Assembly: GCF_011046535.1 (NCBI RefSeq) | Contig: NZ_CP049257.1 | Coordinates: 620,001 to 684,000, forward strand | Direction: 5' to 3' | Source: Nocardioides anomalus | Lineage (GTDB): Bacteria > Actinomycetota > Actinomycetes > Propionibacteriales > Nocardioidaceae | Length of the DNA stretch: 64,000 nt | Shown here: piece by piece, positions 50,198 through 59,119 of the stretch | Numbering within the stretch: position 1 is the first letter of the stretch | Layout: each line of letters begins with the position of its first letter | Notes under the pieces: generated by a model | What the model was told of the DNA's origin: nothing | What the model saw: the letters and a program-made list of their open reading frames with translations, nothing else | Database searches by the model: none | Translations under genes and position numbers: made by a program

Positions 50198-50902
50198 GTG
50201 CACGTACCCGACGGGTTCCTCGACGCCCCGACCTCCGTGGCGACCGGTGCGGTGGCCGTGGTCGCCGTCGGTGTCGCGCTCAAGGGCGCGCGCCGCGAGC
50301 TGGACGACCGCACGGCCCCGCTGGCCGGGCTGGTGGCGGCGTTCGTCTTCGCCGTGCAGATGCTGAACTTCCCGGTCGCCTCCGGCACCAGCGGCCACCT
50401 GATGGGCGGGGCGCTGGCCGCCGTCCTCGTCGGTCCCTACACCGGCCTGTTGTGCACGGCGACCGTGTTCATCGTGCAGTGCCTGCTCTTCGCCGACGGC
50501 GGCATCACCGCGCTCGGCACCAACATCGACCTCATGGGCCTGACCACGGTCCTCGTCGGGTGGGCGGTCTTCCGCGCCCTCCAGTCGGTGCTGCCCAAGC
50601 GGCTGTCGATGGTGGCCCCGGCGGCCGGCATCGGCGCACTGGTCAGCGTGCCGGTGGCCTCCTTCCTGTTCGTCGCGCTGTACGCCGTCGGTGGCACCGC
50701 CGACATCCCGCTCGACAACCTGGCCGCCGCGATGGTGGGCGTGCACGTGCTCATCGGGATCGGCGAGGGCGTCATCACCGGCCTGGCGGTGGGCAGCATC
50801 GTCGCGGTCCGCCCCGACCTCGTGCACGGCGCGCGCCGGGTCCTGGAGCAGCGCGAGCTGGTCGTGCGGACCCAGCAGCCGAGCAGTGGAGCAGCGGCGT
50901 GA
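50198..50902 (+). CDS. cbiM: Cobalt/nickel ECF transporter substrate-binding subunit CbiM/NikM
   Basis: 234 residues. The N-terminus MHVPDGFLD carries the metal-binding His2 and the HVPDGFL motif that defines CbiM/NikM. About six to seven membrane segments follow. It captures Co2+ or Ni2+. GTG start with leaderless promoter; it overlaps cbiN by 4 bp. The Nur-like box favours nickel but does not prove it. Confidence 0.9.
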   Translation: MHVPDGFLDAPTSVATGAVAVVAVGVALKGARRELDDRTAPLAGLVAAFVFAVQMLNFPVASGTSGHLMGGALAAVLVGPYTGLLCTATVFIVQCLLFADGGITALGTNIDLMGLTTVLVGWAVFRALQSVLPKRLSMVAPAAGIGALVSVPVASFLFVALYAVGGTADIPLDNLAAAMVGVHVLIGIGEGVITGLAVGSIVAVRPDLVHGARRVLEQRELVVRTQQPSSGAAA

Positions 50903-51192
50903 GGCGCCCCAGCACCCGGGTCGTCCTGCTCGGCCTGCTCGTGGCCGCCCTGGTCTGCGCCGGGATCGTGAGCCGCTTCGCCAGCAGCGACCCCGACGGG
51001 CTGACCAGGGTGTCGCAGGACAAGGGGTTCGCCGACACCGAGGTGACCCACCACAGCGGCCTGTTCGACTACGGCAGCCTCAGCGGCATCGTCGGGGTCC
51101 TGGTCGTCCTGGCCATCGCCGGTGCCCTGACCTACGCGCTGCGTCGCCGCGGGCGCGACCGCGCCGACGACCAGCACGACAGCCGGGTCTGA
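50899..51192 (+). CDS. CbiN/NikN-like PDGLE-domain subunit
   Basis: 97 residues with two membrane segments flanking the motif SSDPDGLTRVSQDKGFADTE, the PDGLE-type loop of cobalt/nickel ECF systems. It interacts with CbiM to load metal. GTG overlaps the cbiM stop. Confidence 0.85.
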   Translation: MRRPSTRVVLLGLLVAALVCAGIVSRFASSDPDGLTRVSQDKGFADTEVTHHSGLFDYGSLSGIVGVLVVLAIAGALTYALRRRGRDRADDQHDSRV

Positions 51193-51193
51193 G

Positions 51194-51862
51194 GTGGGCG
51201 GCCCGCACGGGCACACCCTGCACTTCCACGCCCACTCGCCGGTCCACCGCGCGCCCGCGCACCTCAAGGTCCTGGCCCTGCTGGGCTTCGTGCTCGTCGT
51301 GGTGGCCACGCCGCGCGGCTGGTGGCCGGCGTACGCCGCCTACCTGGTCGTCGTCCTCGGCGTGATCGCGCTCAGCCGGGTGCCGGCGACGTACCTGCTC
51401 AAGCGGATGGTCGTCGAGGTCCCGTTCGTGTTCTTCGCGGTGCTGCTGCCCTTCGTGGCCCACGGCCCGCGCACCGACGTCCTGGGCCTCAGCCTGAGCG
51501 AGTCCGGGCTGGAGAGCGCCGGCGCGCTGCTGGCCAAGGGCACCCTCGGCGTGCTGGCCAGCCTCACCCTGGCCGCGACCACCGAGCCGCAGGAGCTGCT
51601 GGTCGGCCTGGAGCGGCTGCGGGTGCCCGACCTGCTCGTGCAGATCATGGGCTTCATGGTGCGCTACCTCGAGGTGGTGACCACCGAGCTGCAGCGGATG
51701 AAGGTGGCCCGCGAGTCGCGCGGCTTCACCGCCCGCAATCCGCGGCACTGGCCGGTGCTGGCCCGCTCGGCCGGTGCGCTGTTCATCCGCTCCTACGAGC
51801 GGGGCGAGCGGGTGCACCTGGCCATGCTCAGCCGCGGTTACACGGGCAGGATGCCCCGGTGA
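51194..51862 (+). CDS. cbiQ: ECF transporter T-component CbiQ/NikQ
   Basis: 222 residues. A His-rich N-terminus (GGPHGHTLHFHAHSPVHR) could bind metal and is unusual. About five membrane segments follow. The coupling motifs ARESRGF and MLSRGYTG (Ala-Arg-Gly types) contact the ATPase. GTG start 1 nt after cbiN. Confidence 0.88.
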   Translation: MGGPHGHTLHFHAHSPVHRAPAHLKVLALLGFVLVVVATPRGWWPAYAAYLVVVLGVIALSRVPATYLLKRMVVEVPFVFFAVLLPFVAHGPRTDVLGLSLSESGLESAGALLAKGTLGVLASLTLAATTEPQELLVGLERLRVPDLLVQIMGFMVRYLEVVTTELQRMKVARESRGFTARNPRHWPVLARSAGALFIRSYERGERVHLAMLSRGYTGRMPR

Positions 51863-51869
51863 TGACCCG

Positions 51870-52625
51870 GTGACACCCGTCCTCGACGTCGAGGGGCTGG
51901 CCTTCGCCTACCCCGACGGCCACCAGGCGCTCTTCGGCGTCGACCTGCACGTCCACCGGGGCGAGCGGGTCGCGCTGCTCGGCCCCAACGGGGCCGGCAA
52001 GACGACGCTCGTGCTGCACCTCAACGGCATCCTGGTCGCCGGCGCGGGCACGGTCGCGGTCAGCGGGCTGCCGGTGACCAAGGCGAACATCCCCGAGATC
52101 CGGCGCCGGGTCGGCATCGTCTTCCAGGACCCTGACGACCAGCTCTTCATGGGCACGGTGCGCCAGGACGTCGCGTTCGGCCCGGCCAACCTCGGGCTGC
52201 GCGGGTCCGAGCTGGACGCCCGAGTCCAGCACGCGCTGGAGCAGGTCGGCATGGAGGAGTACGCCGACCGCCCGCCCCACCACCTCTCCTTCGGCCAGCG
52301 CCGCCGGGTGGCCGTGGCGACCGTGCTGGCCATGGAGCCGGAGATCCTGGTCCTCGACGAGCCGAGCTCGAACCTCGACCCGGCCTCGCGCCGCGAGCTG
52401 GCCGACATCCTGCGCTCGCTGGACGTCACGGTGCTGATGGTCACCCACGACCTGCCCTACGCCCTCGAGCTCTGCCCGCGCGCGGTGGTGCTGAGCGACG
52501 GCACCGTGGTGGCCGACGGCGCGACGTACGACGTGCTGACCGACGACGCGCTGATGCGGGCGCACCGGCTGGAGCTGCCGTTCGGCTTCGACCCCCGCAC
52601 GGTCGGGCGCCCGGTCACCGGTTGA
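51870..52625 (+). CDS. cbiO: ECF transporter ATPase CbiO/NikO
   Basis: 251 residues. Walker A is GPNGAGKTTLVLHLNG, Q-loop FQDPDDQLF, signature LSFGQRRRVAVATVLA, Walker B LVLDEPSSNLDP, and H-switch VTHDLPYALELC. Start GTG 51870, 7 nt after cbiQ. It completes the cbiMNQO operon. Confidence 0.92.
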   Translation: MTPVLDVEGLAFAYPDGHQALFGVDLHVHRGERVALLGPNGAGKTTLVLHLNGILVAGAGTVAVSGLPVTKANIPEIRRRVGIVFQDPDDQLFMGTVRQDVAFGPANLGLRGSELDARVQHALEQVGMEEYADRPPHHLSFGQRRRVAVATVLAMEPEILVLDEPSSNLDPASRRELADILRSLDVTVLMVTHDLPYALELCPRAVVLSDGTVVADGATYDVLTDDALMRAHRLELPFGFDPRTVGRPVTG

Positions 52626-52637
52626 TAGCCTCCGCTC

Positions 52638-52901
52638 GTGGCCAAGGGCAAGCAGGAGGAAGGTCCCTCCCAGCTCGAGCGCGAGATGGAGGAGACGCGC
52701 GAGCGGCTGGCGAGCACCATCGACCAGCTCGTCTACCGCGCCAACCCCAAGACGATCGTCGGTCGCGAGGTCGCCTCGCTGAAGGCGTACTTCGTCGACC
52801 CGGCCACCGGTCAGCCCCGCAGCGAGAACATCCTCAAGGTCGCCGGCGTGCTCGTCGGCACCGTCGCGCTGTTCGTGGTGATCCGGAAGGTCTCGTCCTG
52901 A
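52638..52901 (+). CDS. DUF3618 family protein
   Basis: 87 residues: a charged coil (SQLEREMEETRERLASTIDQLVYRANPKTIV) and a C-terminal membrane segment (ILKVAGVLVGTVALFVVIRK). DUF3618 proteins are small and envelope-associated. GTG with TAGCCT (52626-52631) 6 nt upstream. It probably forms an operon with the co-chaperonin-like gene. Confidence 0.82.
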   Translation: MAKGKQEEGPSQLEREMEETRERLASTIDQLVYRANPKTIVGREVASLKAYFVDPATGQPRSENILKVAGVLVGTVALFVVIRKVSS

Positions 52902-52921
52902 CCGACAAGACCCCGATCCGG

Positions 52922-53227
52922 ATGCTGCACGACCGCGTCCTGGTCGAGGTGGACTCCGACGGGGGCGAGCGGCGCTCCTCCGGCGGCATCGTCATCCCGG
53001 CCACCGCGGCCATGGGCGCGCGCCGCCTGGCCTGGTCGCGCGTGGTCGCGGTCGGCCCGAACGCCCGGTCCGTCGAGGCCGGCGACCGGGTCCTGTTCGA
53101 CCCGGCCGACAAGTCGGAGGTCGAGGTGCACGGCGAGACCTACGTCGTCATGCGCGAGCGCGACGTGCACGCCGTGGCCGCCGACCGTCTCGAGGACGGC
53201 GGCCGACCGACCGGGCTCTACCTCTAG
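52922..53227 (+). CDS. GroES-like co-chaperonin-fold protein
   Basis: About 101 residues from ATG 52922: LHDRVLVEVDSDGGERRSSGGIVIPATAAMGARRLAWSRVVAVGPNARSVEAGDRVLFDP matches the GroES beta-barrel with mobile loop. It differs from the housekeeping GroES and is unlinked to groEL. A CTG at 52898 overlaps the DUF3618 stop (CTGA) and would add TDKTPIR, a better GroES-like start. It overlaps the convergent flavoprotein by 4 bp. Confidence 0.75.
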   Translation: MLHDRVLVEVDSDGGERRSSGGIVIPATAAMGARRLAWSRVVAVGPNARSVEAGDRVLFDPADKSEVEVHGETYVVMRERDVHAVAADRLEDGGRPTGLYL

Positions 53228-54636
53228 CCCACCCGCTTCAGGCCACAGACGGCCGGACCCTCGAGGACCGGGCCGTCCGCGTCGAAGCGCGAGCCGTGCA
53301 GCGGGCAGTCCCAGCTGCGCTCGGCCTCGTTGAAGCGCACGATCCCGCCCAGGTGGGTGCACACCCGCGAGACGCCGTCCTGGGTCACCGACCCGGTGGC
53401 CAGCGCGCCGATCCAGCCGCGGGTCAGCTCCAGGCCGACCTCGCCGTTGGCCAGCGCGGCGGTGGCCAGGCCCGTGGTCTCGTGCGGGCTCCAGGTCCGG
53501 AAGGCCTCCGACCACTCGAGGTGGCCGCCCAGGATCCGGCTGCTCAGCACCAGCGAGGCGGCGACCGCGTTGGTCATGCCCCACTTCGCGTAGCCGCCCG
53601 CCACCAGGATCTCGTCGCGGCCGGGCAGGACCGGCCCGGCGAAGGGCAGCTCGTGGTGCGGCGCGTAGTCCTGCGCGGACCAGGCGTGGGTCTCGACGGC
53701 CTCGGGCCAGAGCTCCGCGGTCCAGCGACGCAGCTCCTCGACGCGCCGGGCGGTGTCGACCTCCGCGCCCACCTTGTGCCCGTTGCCGCCGACGAGCAGC
53801 AGCGAGCCGTCGCCGTCCGGCACGTCGCGCAGCGAGCGCGAGGGGGTGTCGACGGAGAGGTACATCGCGTCCACCAGGGCCGTCGGCGTGCGGAAGGCCA
53901 GGCTGTAGGAGCGCAGCGGCTTCATCCGGGCGAAGAACCCGCCGCGGTCCAGGATCGGCATGTTGGTGGCCACGACCACGGTGTCCGCGCGGACCTCGCC
54001 GGCCTCGGTGGACACCGTGACCGGGGCGGAGCCGCGGACCTTGGTCACCCGCGCGCCCTCGACCAGGCGTACGCCGTGCGCGGCCGCCTCCAGCGACAGC
54101 GCGTCGAGCAGCTCCATCGGGTCGACCTGGAGCTGGTCGGGCAGCCGCACGCCGCCGCGGGTGCGGAAGGGGAGCGGGAAGTCGTCCTGCCACGACGCGG
54201 GCAGCCCGGCGCCGGTGGCGACGTCGAGCTCCCGGCGCAGCTGGCCCTCGCCCGAGGCGGTGTAGGCGTAGCTGACCGCGTCGCGGTGCTGGGCGGCGAC
54301 GTCGTGGTCGCCGCAGAACCGCTCGAGCCAGGCCAGCCCCTCGCGCTGGGCGGTGACGTAGTCCTGGACCACCGACGAGGTGTGCTTGCGGGCGATGGTC
54401 GACAGCCGCGTGCCCTGCAGACAGCTGATCTTGGCGGTGGTGCGGCCGGTCGTGGCGTGGCCGACGGTGCCCGCCTCGAGCACGACGACCGAGCGGCCGG
54501 CGCGGCCGAGCAGCAGCGCGGTGGTCAGCCCGGTCAGCCCGGCGCCGATCACCGCGACGTCGTAGTCGCCGGACACCTCGGGGACGGGTGGCTCGGAGCG
54601 GGGGTGCCGGTCCTGCCAGAGCGAGGTCAGGGTCAT
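53224..54636 (-). CDS. FAD-dependent oxidoreductase with C-terminal Rieske domain
   Basis: 470 residues. DAO-type FAD domain: DVAVIGAGLTGLTTALLLGRAGRSVVVLEAG and GHATTGRTTAKIS. The C-terminal Rieske [2Fe-2S] site is CTHLGGIVRFNEAERSWDCPLHGSRF. The fusion recalls IrlC/gammaglutamylputrescine oxidase-like Rieske proteins; substrate unknown. ATG 54636 lies 2 bp from the YihY-type gene's end. Confidence 0.85.
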   Translation of the reverse strand: MTLTSLWQDRHPRSEPPVPEVSGDYDVAVIGAGLTGLTTALLLGRAGRSVVVLEAGTVGHATTGRTTAKISCLQGTRLSTIARKHTSSVVQDYVTAQREGLAWLERFCGDHDVAAQHRDAVSYAYTASGEGQLRRELDVATGAGLPASWQDDFPLPFRTRGGVRLPDQLQVDPMELLDALSLEAAAHGVRLVEGARVTKVRGSAPVTVSTEAGEVRADTVVVATNMPILDRGGFFARMKPLRSYSLAFRTPTALVDAMYLSVDTPSRSLRDVPDGDGSLLLVGGNGHKVGAEVDTARRVEELRRWTAELWPEAVETHAWSAQDYAPHHELPFAGPVLPGRDEILVAGGYAKWGMTNAVAASLVLSSRILGGHLEWSEAFRTWSPHETTGLATAALANGEVGLELTRGWIGALATGSVTQDGVSRVCTHLGGIVRFNEAERSWDCPLHGSRFDADGPVLEGPAVCGLKRVG

Positions 54637-54637
54637 C

Positions 54638-55693
54638 TCAGTCCTTCCGGTGGCTCTGGGCGCGGTGGCGCAGCTCGCGGCCCTTGGCCTCGTCCTCGCG
54701 CTCCTTGGCCTCGGCCTTCTCGATGTTGCGGTCGTCGCGCGGGGGCAGCTGGATCTCGACCTCGGCCTCGATGCCGGAGGCGAGCTCACGGCCACGCTCG
54801 AGCTCGGCGTCCAGCTCGGCGCCGAAGAGCAGCGCGAGGTTGGTGATCCACAGCCACAGGAGGAAGACGACGACCCCGGCCAGGGCGCCGTAGGTCTTGT
54901 CGTAGGAGGAGAAGTTCGCGACGTAGAAGCCGAACGCCGCCGAGGCGACCGCCCAGACCACGAGGGCCAGGACCGCACCCACGCTGACCCAGCGGAACCT
55001 CGGCTGCCGCACGTTGGGCGTGAAGTAGTAGAGCAGCGCGACGATCCCCACGACGACGAGCGCGATGAGCGGCCACTTGACGATCGAGAAGACCAGCTGG
55101 GCCGTGTGGCCGAGGCCCAGCGCGTCGCCGACCGCACCGGTGACCGGCCCGCTCACGACGAGCCCGGCCAGCGCCACCGCCACCAGGACGACGAGCACCG
55201 CGGTGAGCAGCAGCATCGCCGGGCGCAGCTTCCAGACCGGGCGGCCCTCGCCGATCTCGTAGATGCGGTTCATCGCGCGACCGAACGCGCCGACGTACCC
55301 GCTGGCCGACCAGAGCGCACCGAGCAGGCCGATCACCAGGCCGAGACCGACCGCCTGCGAGGCCGACAGGTCCTTCAGGGTGGGACCGATGCTGTCCACG
55401 ACCCCGCCCGCGCCGACCTGGCGCAGGATGTCGAGGACCTGGTCGACGGCCTCGGTGCCCTGACCGACCAGGCCGAGCAGCGAGGTCAGCGCGATGGCGG
55501 CGGGGAAGAGCGCCAGCACGGCGTAGTAGGTGAGCGCGGCGGCCAGGTCGGTGCACTGGTCGGAGGAGAACTCCCGCGCGGTCTTGCGGAGCACGTAGCC
55601 CCAGGAGTGCTGGTCGAGGTCGGTCGGGTCGTCGACCTTCCCGGGTGCCTCCGGGGCCGGCCGGTCGTCGGTCGTGCTGTCGGTGGAAGGCAT
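54638..55693 (-). CDS. YihY/BrkB family inner-membrane protein
   Basis: 351 residues from ATG 55693, about six membrane segments: DLAAALTYYAVLALFPAAIALTSLLGL and GALWSASGYVGAFGRAMNRIYEI...RPVWKLRPAMLLLT. The C-terminus is long and charged. The start codon abuts a 14-bp-arm hairpin; a GTG at 55714 lies inside it. The family is no longer considered RNase BN; its role is unclear. Confidence 0.87.
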   Translation of the reverse strand: MPSTDSTTDDRPAPEAPGKVDDPTDLDQHSWGYVLRKTAREFSSDQCTDLAAALTYYAVLALFPAAIALTSLLGLVGQGTEAVDQVLDILRQVGAGGVVDSIGPTLKDLSASQAVGLGLVIGLLGALWSASGYVGAFGRAMNRIYEIGEGRPVWKLRPAMLLLTAVLVVLVAVALAGLVVSGPVTGAVGDALGLGHTAQLVFSIVKWPLIALVVVGIVALLYYFTPNVRQPRFRWVSVGAVLALVVWAVASAAFGFYVANFSSYDKTYGALAGVVVFLLWLWITNLALLFGAELDAELERGRELASGIEAEVEIQLPPRDDRNIEKAEAKEREDEAKGRELRHRAQSHRKD

Positions 55694-55723
55694 GCTCAGC
55701 GGTGCCCTCGGCACCGCTGAGCA
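55693..55723 (-). terminator. Perfect 14-bp-arm hairpin between catalase and YihY genes
   Basis: TGCTCAGCGGTGCC (55693-55706), loop of three, and its exact complement (55710-55723). It lies 20 bp beyond the catalase stop. No U-tract follows, and the last paired base is the A of the YihY-family ATG, so it could terminate, attenuate or mask translation. Confidence 0.55.
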
Positions 55724-55742
55724 ACCCTCACCCCCTGGGGTG

Positions 55743-58022
55743 TCAGGCCCGCGCGGGGAACCGCTCCCAGACCCGGTGGTGCGCCATCAGCGCCTGCACG
55801 TCGGCGAGCACGCCGGCCGCGTCGTCACCGCTCACCACGCCGGCCACGCCGTCCAGGCCGAGGGCGGTCAGCGCGGCGGTGCCGTCGCCCCACGCGCCGA
55901 TGACCTTGGCGTGGCGGTAGCACTCCTCCAGCAGCAGCGTGACCCGCGGGTCGAGGGCCGCGGTGTCCGCGCCGGCCTTCGCGTCGCGGGCCGGGAGCGC
56001 GTCGGGCGCCGGCGGCGCCGCACCGGCCACGAGCACCGCGTCGAGCTCGATGGAGCGGACCGTGGCAAAGGTCCGCTGCACCGTGGTGCCCTCGACCTGG
56101 CCGCCGTGGGGCGCGATGACGAGGGGCACGACGCCGGCCGCGAGCAGCGTGCGGCGGGTGGCCTCGACCCCCTCGAGGTCACCGGACGGGTCGACGACGA
56201 TCCCGACCATCCGGCCGTCCGGCGGCCACTCGCCGGGCAGCTGCGAGAGCGCCGGGGAGAGCTCGACGTCGGGCACCTCGACGCTCGCCGCGGGCGCCGG
56301 CAGGCCGAGCCCGGTGGCCACCTGCGCGCACAGGTCGGCGTCGATGTTGGCCAGGCACTGGAGCTGGCGCTCCTTGACCGCCTGCTCGTAGCACTTGCCG
56401 AGCTCGAAGGTGTAGGCCAGCACGATGTGCTCCTGCTCGACCGGGGTCATGCTCCGGTAGAACTGCCGCGTCTGGCTGTAGTGGTCGTCGTACGACGCCG
56501 GGTTGGCCCGCACCTTGCTGGCCGCCGGCACCTGCACCGGCACGTCGACGAACGCGCCCTCGTCCATGCCCGCGAAGAACGGGCAGCCACCGTCCAGGGT
56601 GTTGGGCTTGTACGGCGCGACGCCGCCGTGGACCGCGCTCTGGTGGTAGCCGTCGCGGTGCATGTCGTTGACCGGCGCGTGCGGGCGGTTGATGGGGATC
56701 TGGTTGAAGTTCGGCCCGGCCAGCCGGGTGAGCTGGGTGTCGAGGTAGGAGAAGTTGCGGGCCATCAGCAGCGGGTCGTCGGTGCCGTCGATGCCGGGCA
56801 CGAGGTGCCCGGTGTGGAAGGCGACCTGCTCGGTCTCGGCGAAGTAGTTCGTCGGGTTGCCGGTCAGCGTCATGGTGCCGATCAGCTGGACCGGCGCGAG
56901 CTCCTCGGGGACCAGCTTGGTCGGGTCGAGCAGGTCGATGCCCTCGAACGTCTGGTCGGGGGTGTCCGCGAAGGTCTGGATCCCCAGGTCCCACACCGGG
57001 TAGGCGCCGGACTCGATGGCGTCGTGCAGGTCGCGGCGGTGGAAGTCCGGGTCGACGCCCGCGGCCAGCTGCGCCTCCTCCCAGGTCAGGGAGTGCACGC
57101 CGAGGCGCGGCTTCCAGTGGAACTTGCACAGCGTCGTGCCGCCCTCGGCGTCGACGAGGCGGAAGGTGTGGACGCCGAAGCCCTCCATCATCCGGTAGCT
57201 GCGCGGGAGGCCGCGGTCGGACATGTTCCACATCGCGTGGTGCTGGCCCTCGGTGTGCAGCGAGACGAAGTCCCAGAACGTGTCGTGCGCACTCTGCGCC
57301 TGCGGGATCTCGCGGTCCGGGTGCGGCTTGCCGGCGTGGATGACGTCGGGGAACTTGATGCCGTCCTGGATGAAGAAGACCGGGATGTTGTTGCCGACCA
57401 GGTCCCAGTTGCCCTCGGAGGAGTAGAACTTCACCGCGAAGCCGCGGGTGTCGCGCACGGTGTCGGCCGAGCCGCGCGAGCCGAGCACGGTGGAGAAGCG
57501 CACGAAGACCGGGGTCTCGACGTCCTTGCCGAAGACCGCGGCGCGCGAGACCGAGGTGGCCGCGCCGTTGGCCACGAAGACGCCGTGCGCACCGGCGCCG
57601 CGGGCGTGCACCACGCGCTCGGGGATCCGCTCGTGGTCGAAGTGCATGATCTTCTCGCGCAGGTGGTGGTCGGCCAGGACCGTCGGCCCCCGCGCGCCCA
57701 CCTTGAGCGAGTGGTCGGTGTCGTGCAGGCGCACGCCGGTGGCCGTGGTGAGGTAGGCGCCCTGCTGCGCGCTCGCCGTCGGCGGGTCCGCGCTCGGGGC
57801 GCCGGTGGGCGAGAGCGGCGTCGGCTGCTCCTGGTCGGGCTTCGGCGGCGGTGTCTCGCGCGGCTCGGTCGGCTCCTCGAGCGACGGCGGCTCGCTGCCC
57901 GGAGCGCCGGGGATGGGCGGCTCGGTCAGGCTCGCGGCCTTGCTGGCCGCGGTCTCGGCCACCTCCTCGACCTTCTCGCCGACCGCCTTCGCGGTGTCCT
58001 TGAGCTTCTCCTTGGGGTCCAT
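55743..58022 (-). CDS. katE: Large-subunit monofunctional catalase (KatE/HPII clade)
   Basis: 759 residues. Catalytic His139 in ERIPERVVHARGAGAHGVF, then FVRFSTVLGSRGSADTVRDTRGFAVKFY; haem-ligand Tyr in ARNFSYLDTQ. The C-terminal flavodoxin-like domain (about 600-759; MVGIVVDPSGDLEGVEATRRTLLAAGVVPLVIAP) defines clade 2. An unusual N-terminal 85 residues are lysine/alanine helix plus proline-rich linker. It removes hydrogen peroxide. GGAGG ribosome binding site upstream. Confidence 0.95.
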   Translation of the reverse strand: MDPKEKLKDTAKAVGEKVEEVAETAASKAASLTEPPIPGAPGSEPPSLEEPTEPRETPPPKPDQEQPTPLSPTGAPSADPPTASAQQGAYLTTATGVRLHDTDHSLKVGARGPTVLADHHLREKIMHFDHERIPERVVHARGAGAHGVFVANGAATSVSRAAVFGKDVETPVFVRFSTVLGSRGSADTVRDTRGFAVKFYSSEGNWDLVGNNIPVFFIQDGIKFPDVIHAGKPHPDREIPQAQSAHDTFWDFVSLHTEGQHHAMWNMSDRGLPRSYRMMEGFGVHTFRLVDAEGGTTLCKFHWKPRLGVHSLTWEEAQLAAGVDPDFHRRDLHDAIESGAYPVWDLGIQTFADTPDQTFEGIDLLDPTKLVPEELAPVQLIGTMTLTGNPTNYFAETEQVAFHTGHLVPGIDGTDDPLLMARNFSYLDTQLTRLAGPNFNQIPINRPHAPVNDMHRDGYHQSAVHGGVAPYKPNTLDGGCPFFAGMDEGAFVDVPVQVPAASKVRANPASYDDHYSQTRQFYRSMTPVEQEHIVLAYTFELGKCYEQAVKERQLQCLANIDADLCAQVATGLGLPAPAASVEVPDVELSPALSQLPGEWPPDGRMVGIVVDPSGDLEGVEATRRTLLAAGVVPLVIAPHGGQVEGTTVQRTFATVRSIELDAVLVAGAAPPAPDALPARDAKAGADTAALDPRVTLLLEECYRHAKVIGAWGDGTAALTALGLDGVAGVVSGDDAAGVLADVQALMAHHRVWERFPARA

Positions 58023-58078
58023 GCGGTTCCTCCCGGTCGCGGCTGTCGCGGACAGGTGCCCCGCACGGCTGGGCCGGT

Positions 58079-58092
58079 CCCCACCTGTGGGG
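58079..58092. promoter_or_regulatory. CCCCAC-CT-GTGGGG palindrome in the catalase promoter region
   Basis: A 14-bp dyad lies in the 123-bp divergent gap between the catalase start (58022) and the DUF4383 ATG (58146). It is a candidate operator for either gene. No clear -10 is linked to it. Confidence 0.4.
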
Positions 58093-58145
58093 GTGAATGC
58101 GAGGACCGGGAAGCGTTGGTGCGACCGCCGCGGTTACCCGGCGCC

Positions 58146-58655
58146 ATGAGCAACCAGCACGGCGTGAACGACGGCAGCATCCAGGTCAACACCGGCGGGA
58201 CGCCGTACGACGTGGGCGCGGCGGGCTTCCTGCGCACGGTGACGGGCGCCTACGGCCTCGTGTTCCTCATCGTCGGGATCCTCGGGTTCGTCCCCGGCGT
58301 CACGACCCACTACGGCGACCTCACCTTCGCCGGACACACGAGCGGAGCCGAGCTGGCCGGCGTGTTCCAGGTCTCGGTGCTGCACAACCTCATCCACCTG
58401 GCCTACGGCGTCGTGGGGCTCACCCTCGCCGCTCGGCCGCGGCCCGCCGCGCTCTACCTGCTCCTCGGCGGCGTGGTGTACGCCGTGGTCTGGCTCTACG
58501 GGGTGCTGGTCGGGGACGACAGCCAGGCCAACGTCGTGCCGCTCAACTCCGCCGACGACTGGCTGCACCTGGTGCTGGCCGTCTCGATGGTCGCGCTCGG
58601 GGTCCTCGGCCTGCGCCGGCTCCGGCACCGTGGGCGCGGGCCCTCGCTGGCCTGA
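58146..58655 (+). CDS. DUF4383 membrane protein
   Basis: 169 residues, four membrane segments: LRTVTGAYGLVFLIVGILGFVPGVTTHY, VSVLHNLIHLAYGVVGLTLA, PAALYLLLGGVVYAVVWLYGVL, and DDWLHLVLAVSMVALGVLGL. The HNLIHL and DDWLH motifs are typical of DUF4383. Function unknown. It is divergent from catalase. Confidence 0.85.
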   Translation: MSNQHGVNDGSIQVNTGGTPYDVGAAGFLRTVTGAYGLVFLIVGILGFVPGVTTHYGDLTFAGHTSGAELAGVFQVSVLHNLIHLAYGVVGLTLAARPRPAALYLLLGGVVYAVVWLYGVLVGDDSQANVVPLNSADDWLHLVLAVSMVALGVLGLRRLRHRGRGPSLA

Positions 58656-58658
58656 GGC

Positions 58659-59081
58659 TCAGCGCAGCAGGCCGTAGGCGCGGCTCGGCCGCAGCCGGAC
58701 GAGGACGCGCTCCTCGCGGACCTGGGCGGCGCGGTAGTCGTCCCAGTCGGGGTGCTCGCCGGAGAGCTCGCGGTAGTAGTCGACCAGCTCCTCGACCACA
58801 GCGTCGTGCGGGTCGCGGGCCACGTCGGACAGCGTGGCCTCGCCCTCGAGGACGACGTAGCTCCAGAAGTCCTCGCCGTTGAGGTGCAGCGCGGCCCACG
58901 GGGTGCGCTGGAGGTTCTTGTACTTCGCGCGGCTGGTGGTGATGGAGACCTGGACGTCGCCGTCGTCGGTCACGCGGTGCAGCACGTTGGACAGCTGGGG
59001 GCGGCCGTCGGAGGACCGGATGGTCACCAGGACCGACTGGTGGTTGCGGCGGGCGGCGGCCAGGGCCTGCTCGAGCTCCAT
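58659..59081 (-). CDS. PPOX-class F420-/flavin-dependent oxidoreductase
   Basis: 140 residues, split-barrel flavin fold: ARRNHQSVLVTIRSSDGRPQLSNVLHRVTDDGDVQVSITTSRAKYKNLQRTPWAALHLNGEDFWSYVVLEGEATL. It is typical of actinobacterial TIGR03618-like proteins that bind F420. Substrate unknown. Confidence 0.85.
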   Translation of the reverse strand: MELEQALAAARRNHQSVLVTIRSSDGRPQLSNVLHRVTDDGDVQVSITTSRAKYKNLQRTPWAALHLNGEDFWSYVVLEGEATLSDVARDPHDAVVEELVDYYRELSGEHPDWDDYRAAQVREERVLVRLRPSRAYGLLR

Positions 59082-59119
59082 GCCGGTGCAGCGCGGCCGC
59101 GGCCCGGGTTGTTCCGCCG

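Noticed and set aside
55674..58655. Very long open frame running antisense to the catalase gene
   Set aside because: It is a high-GC shadow frame with arginine/valine-rich, motif-free translation. Only its end (58146-58655, DUF4383) is real.
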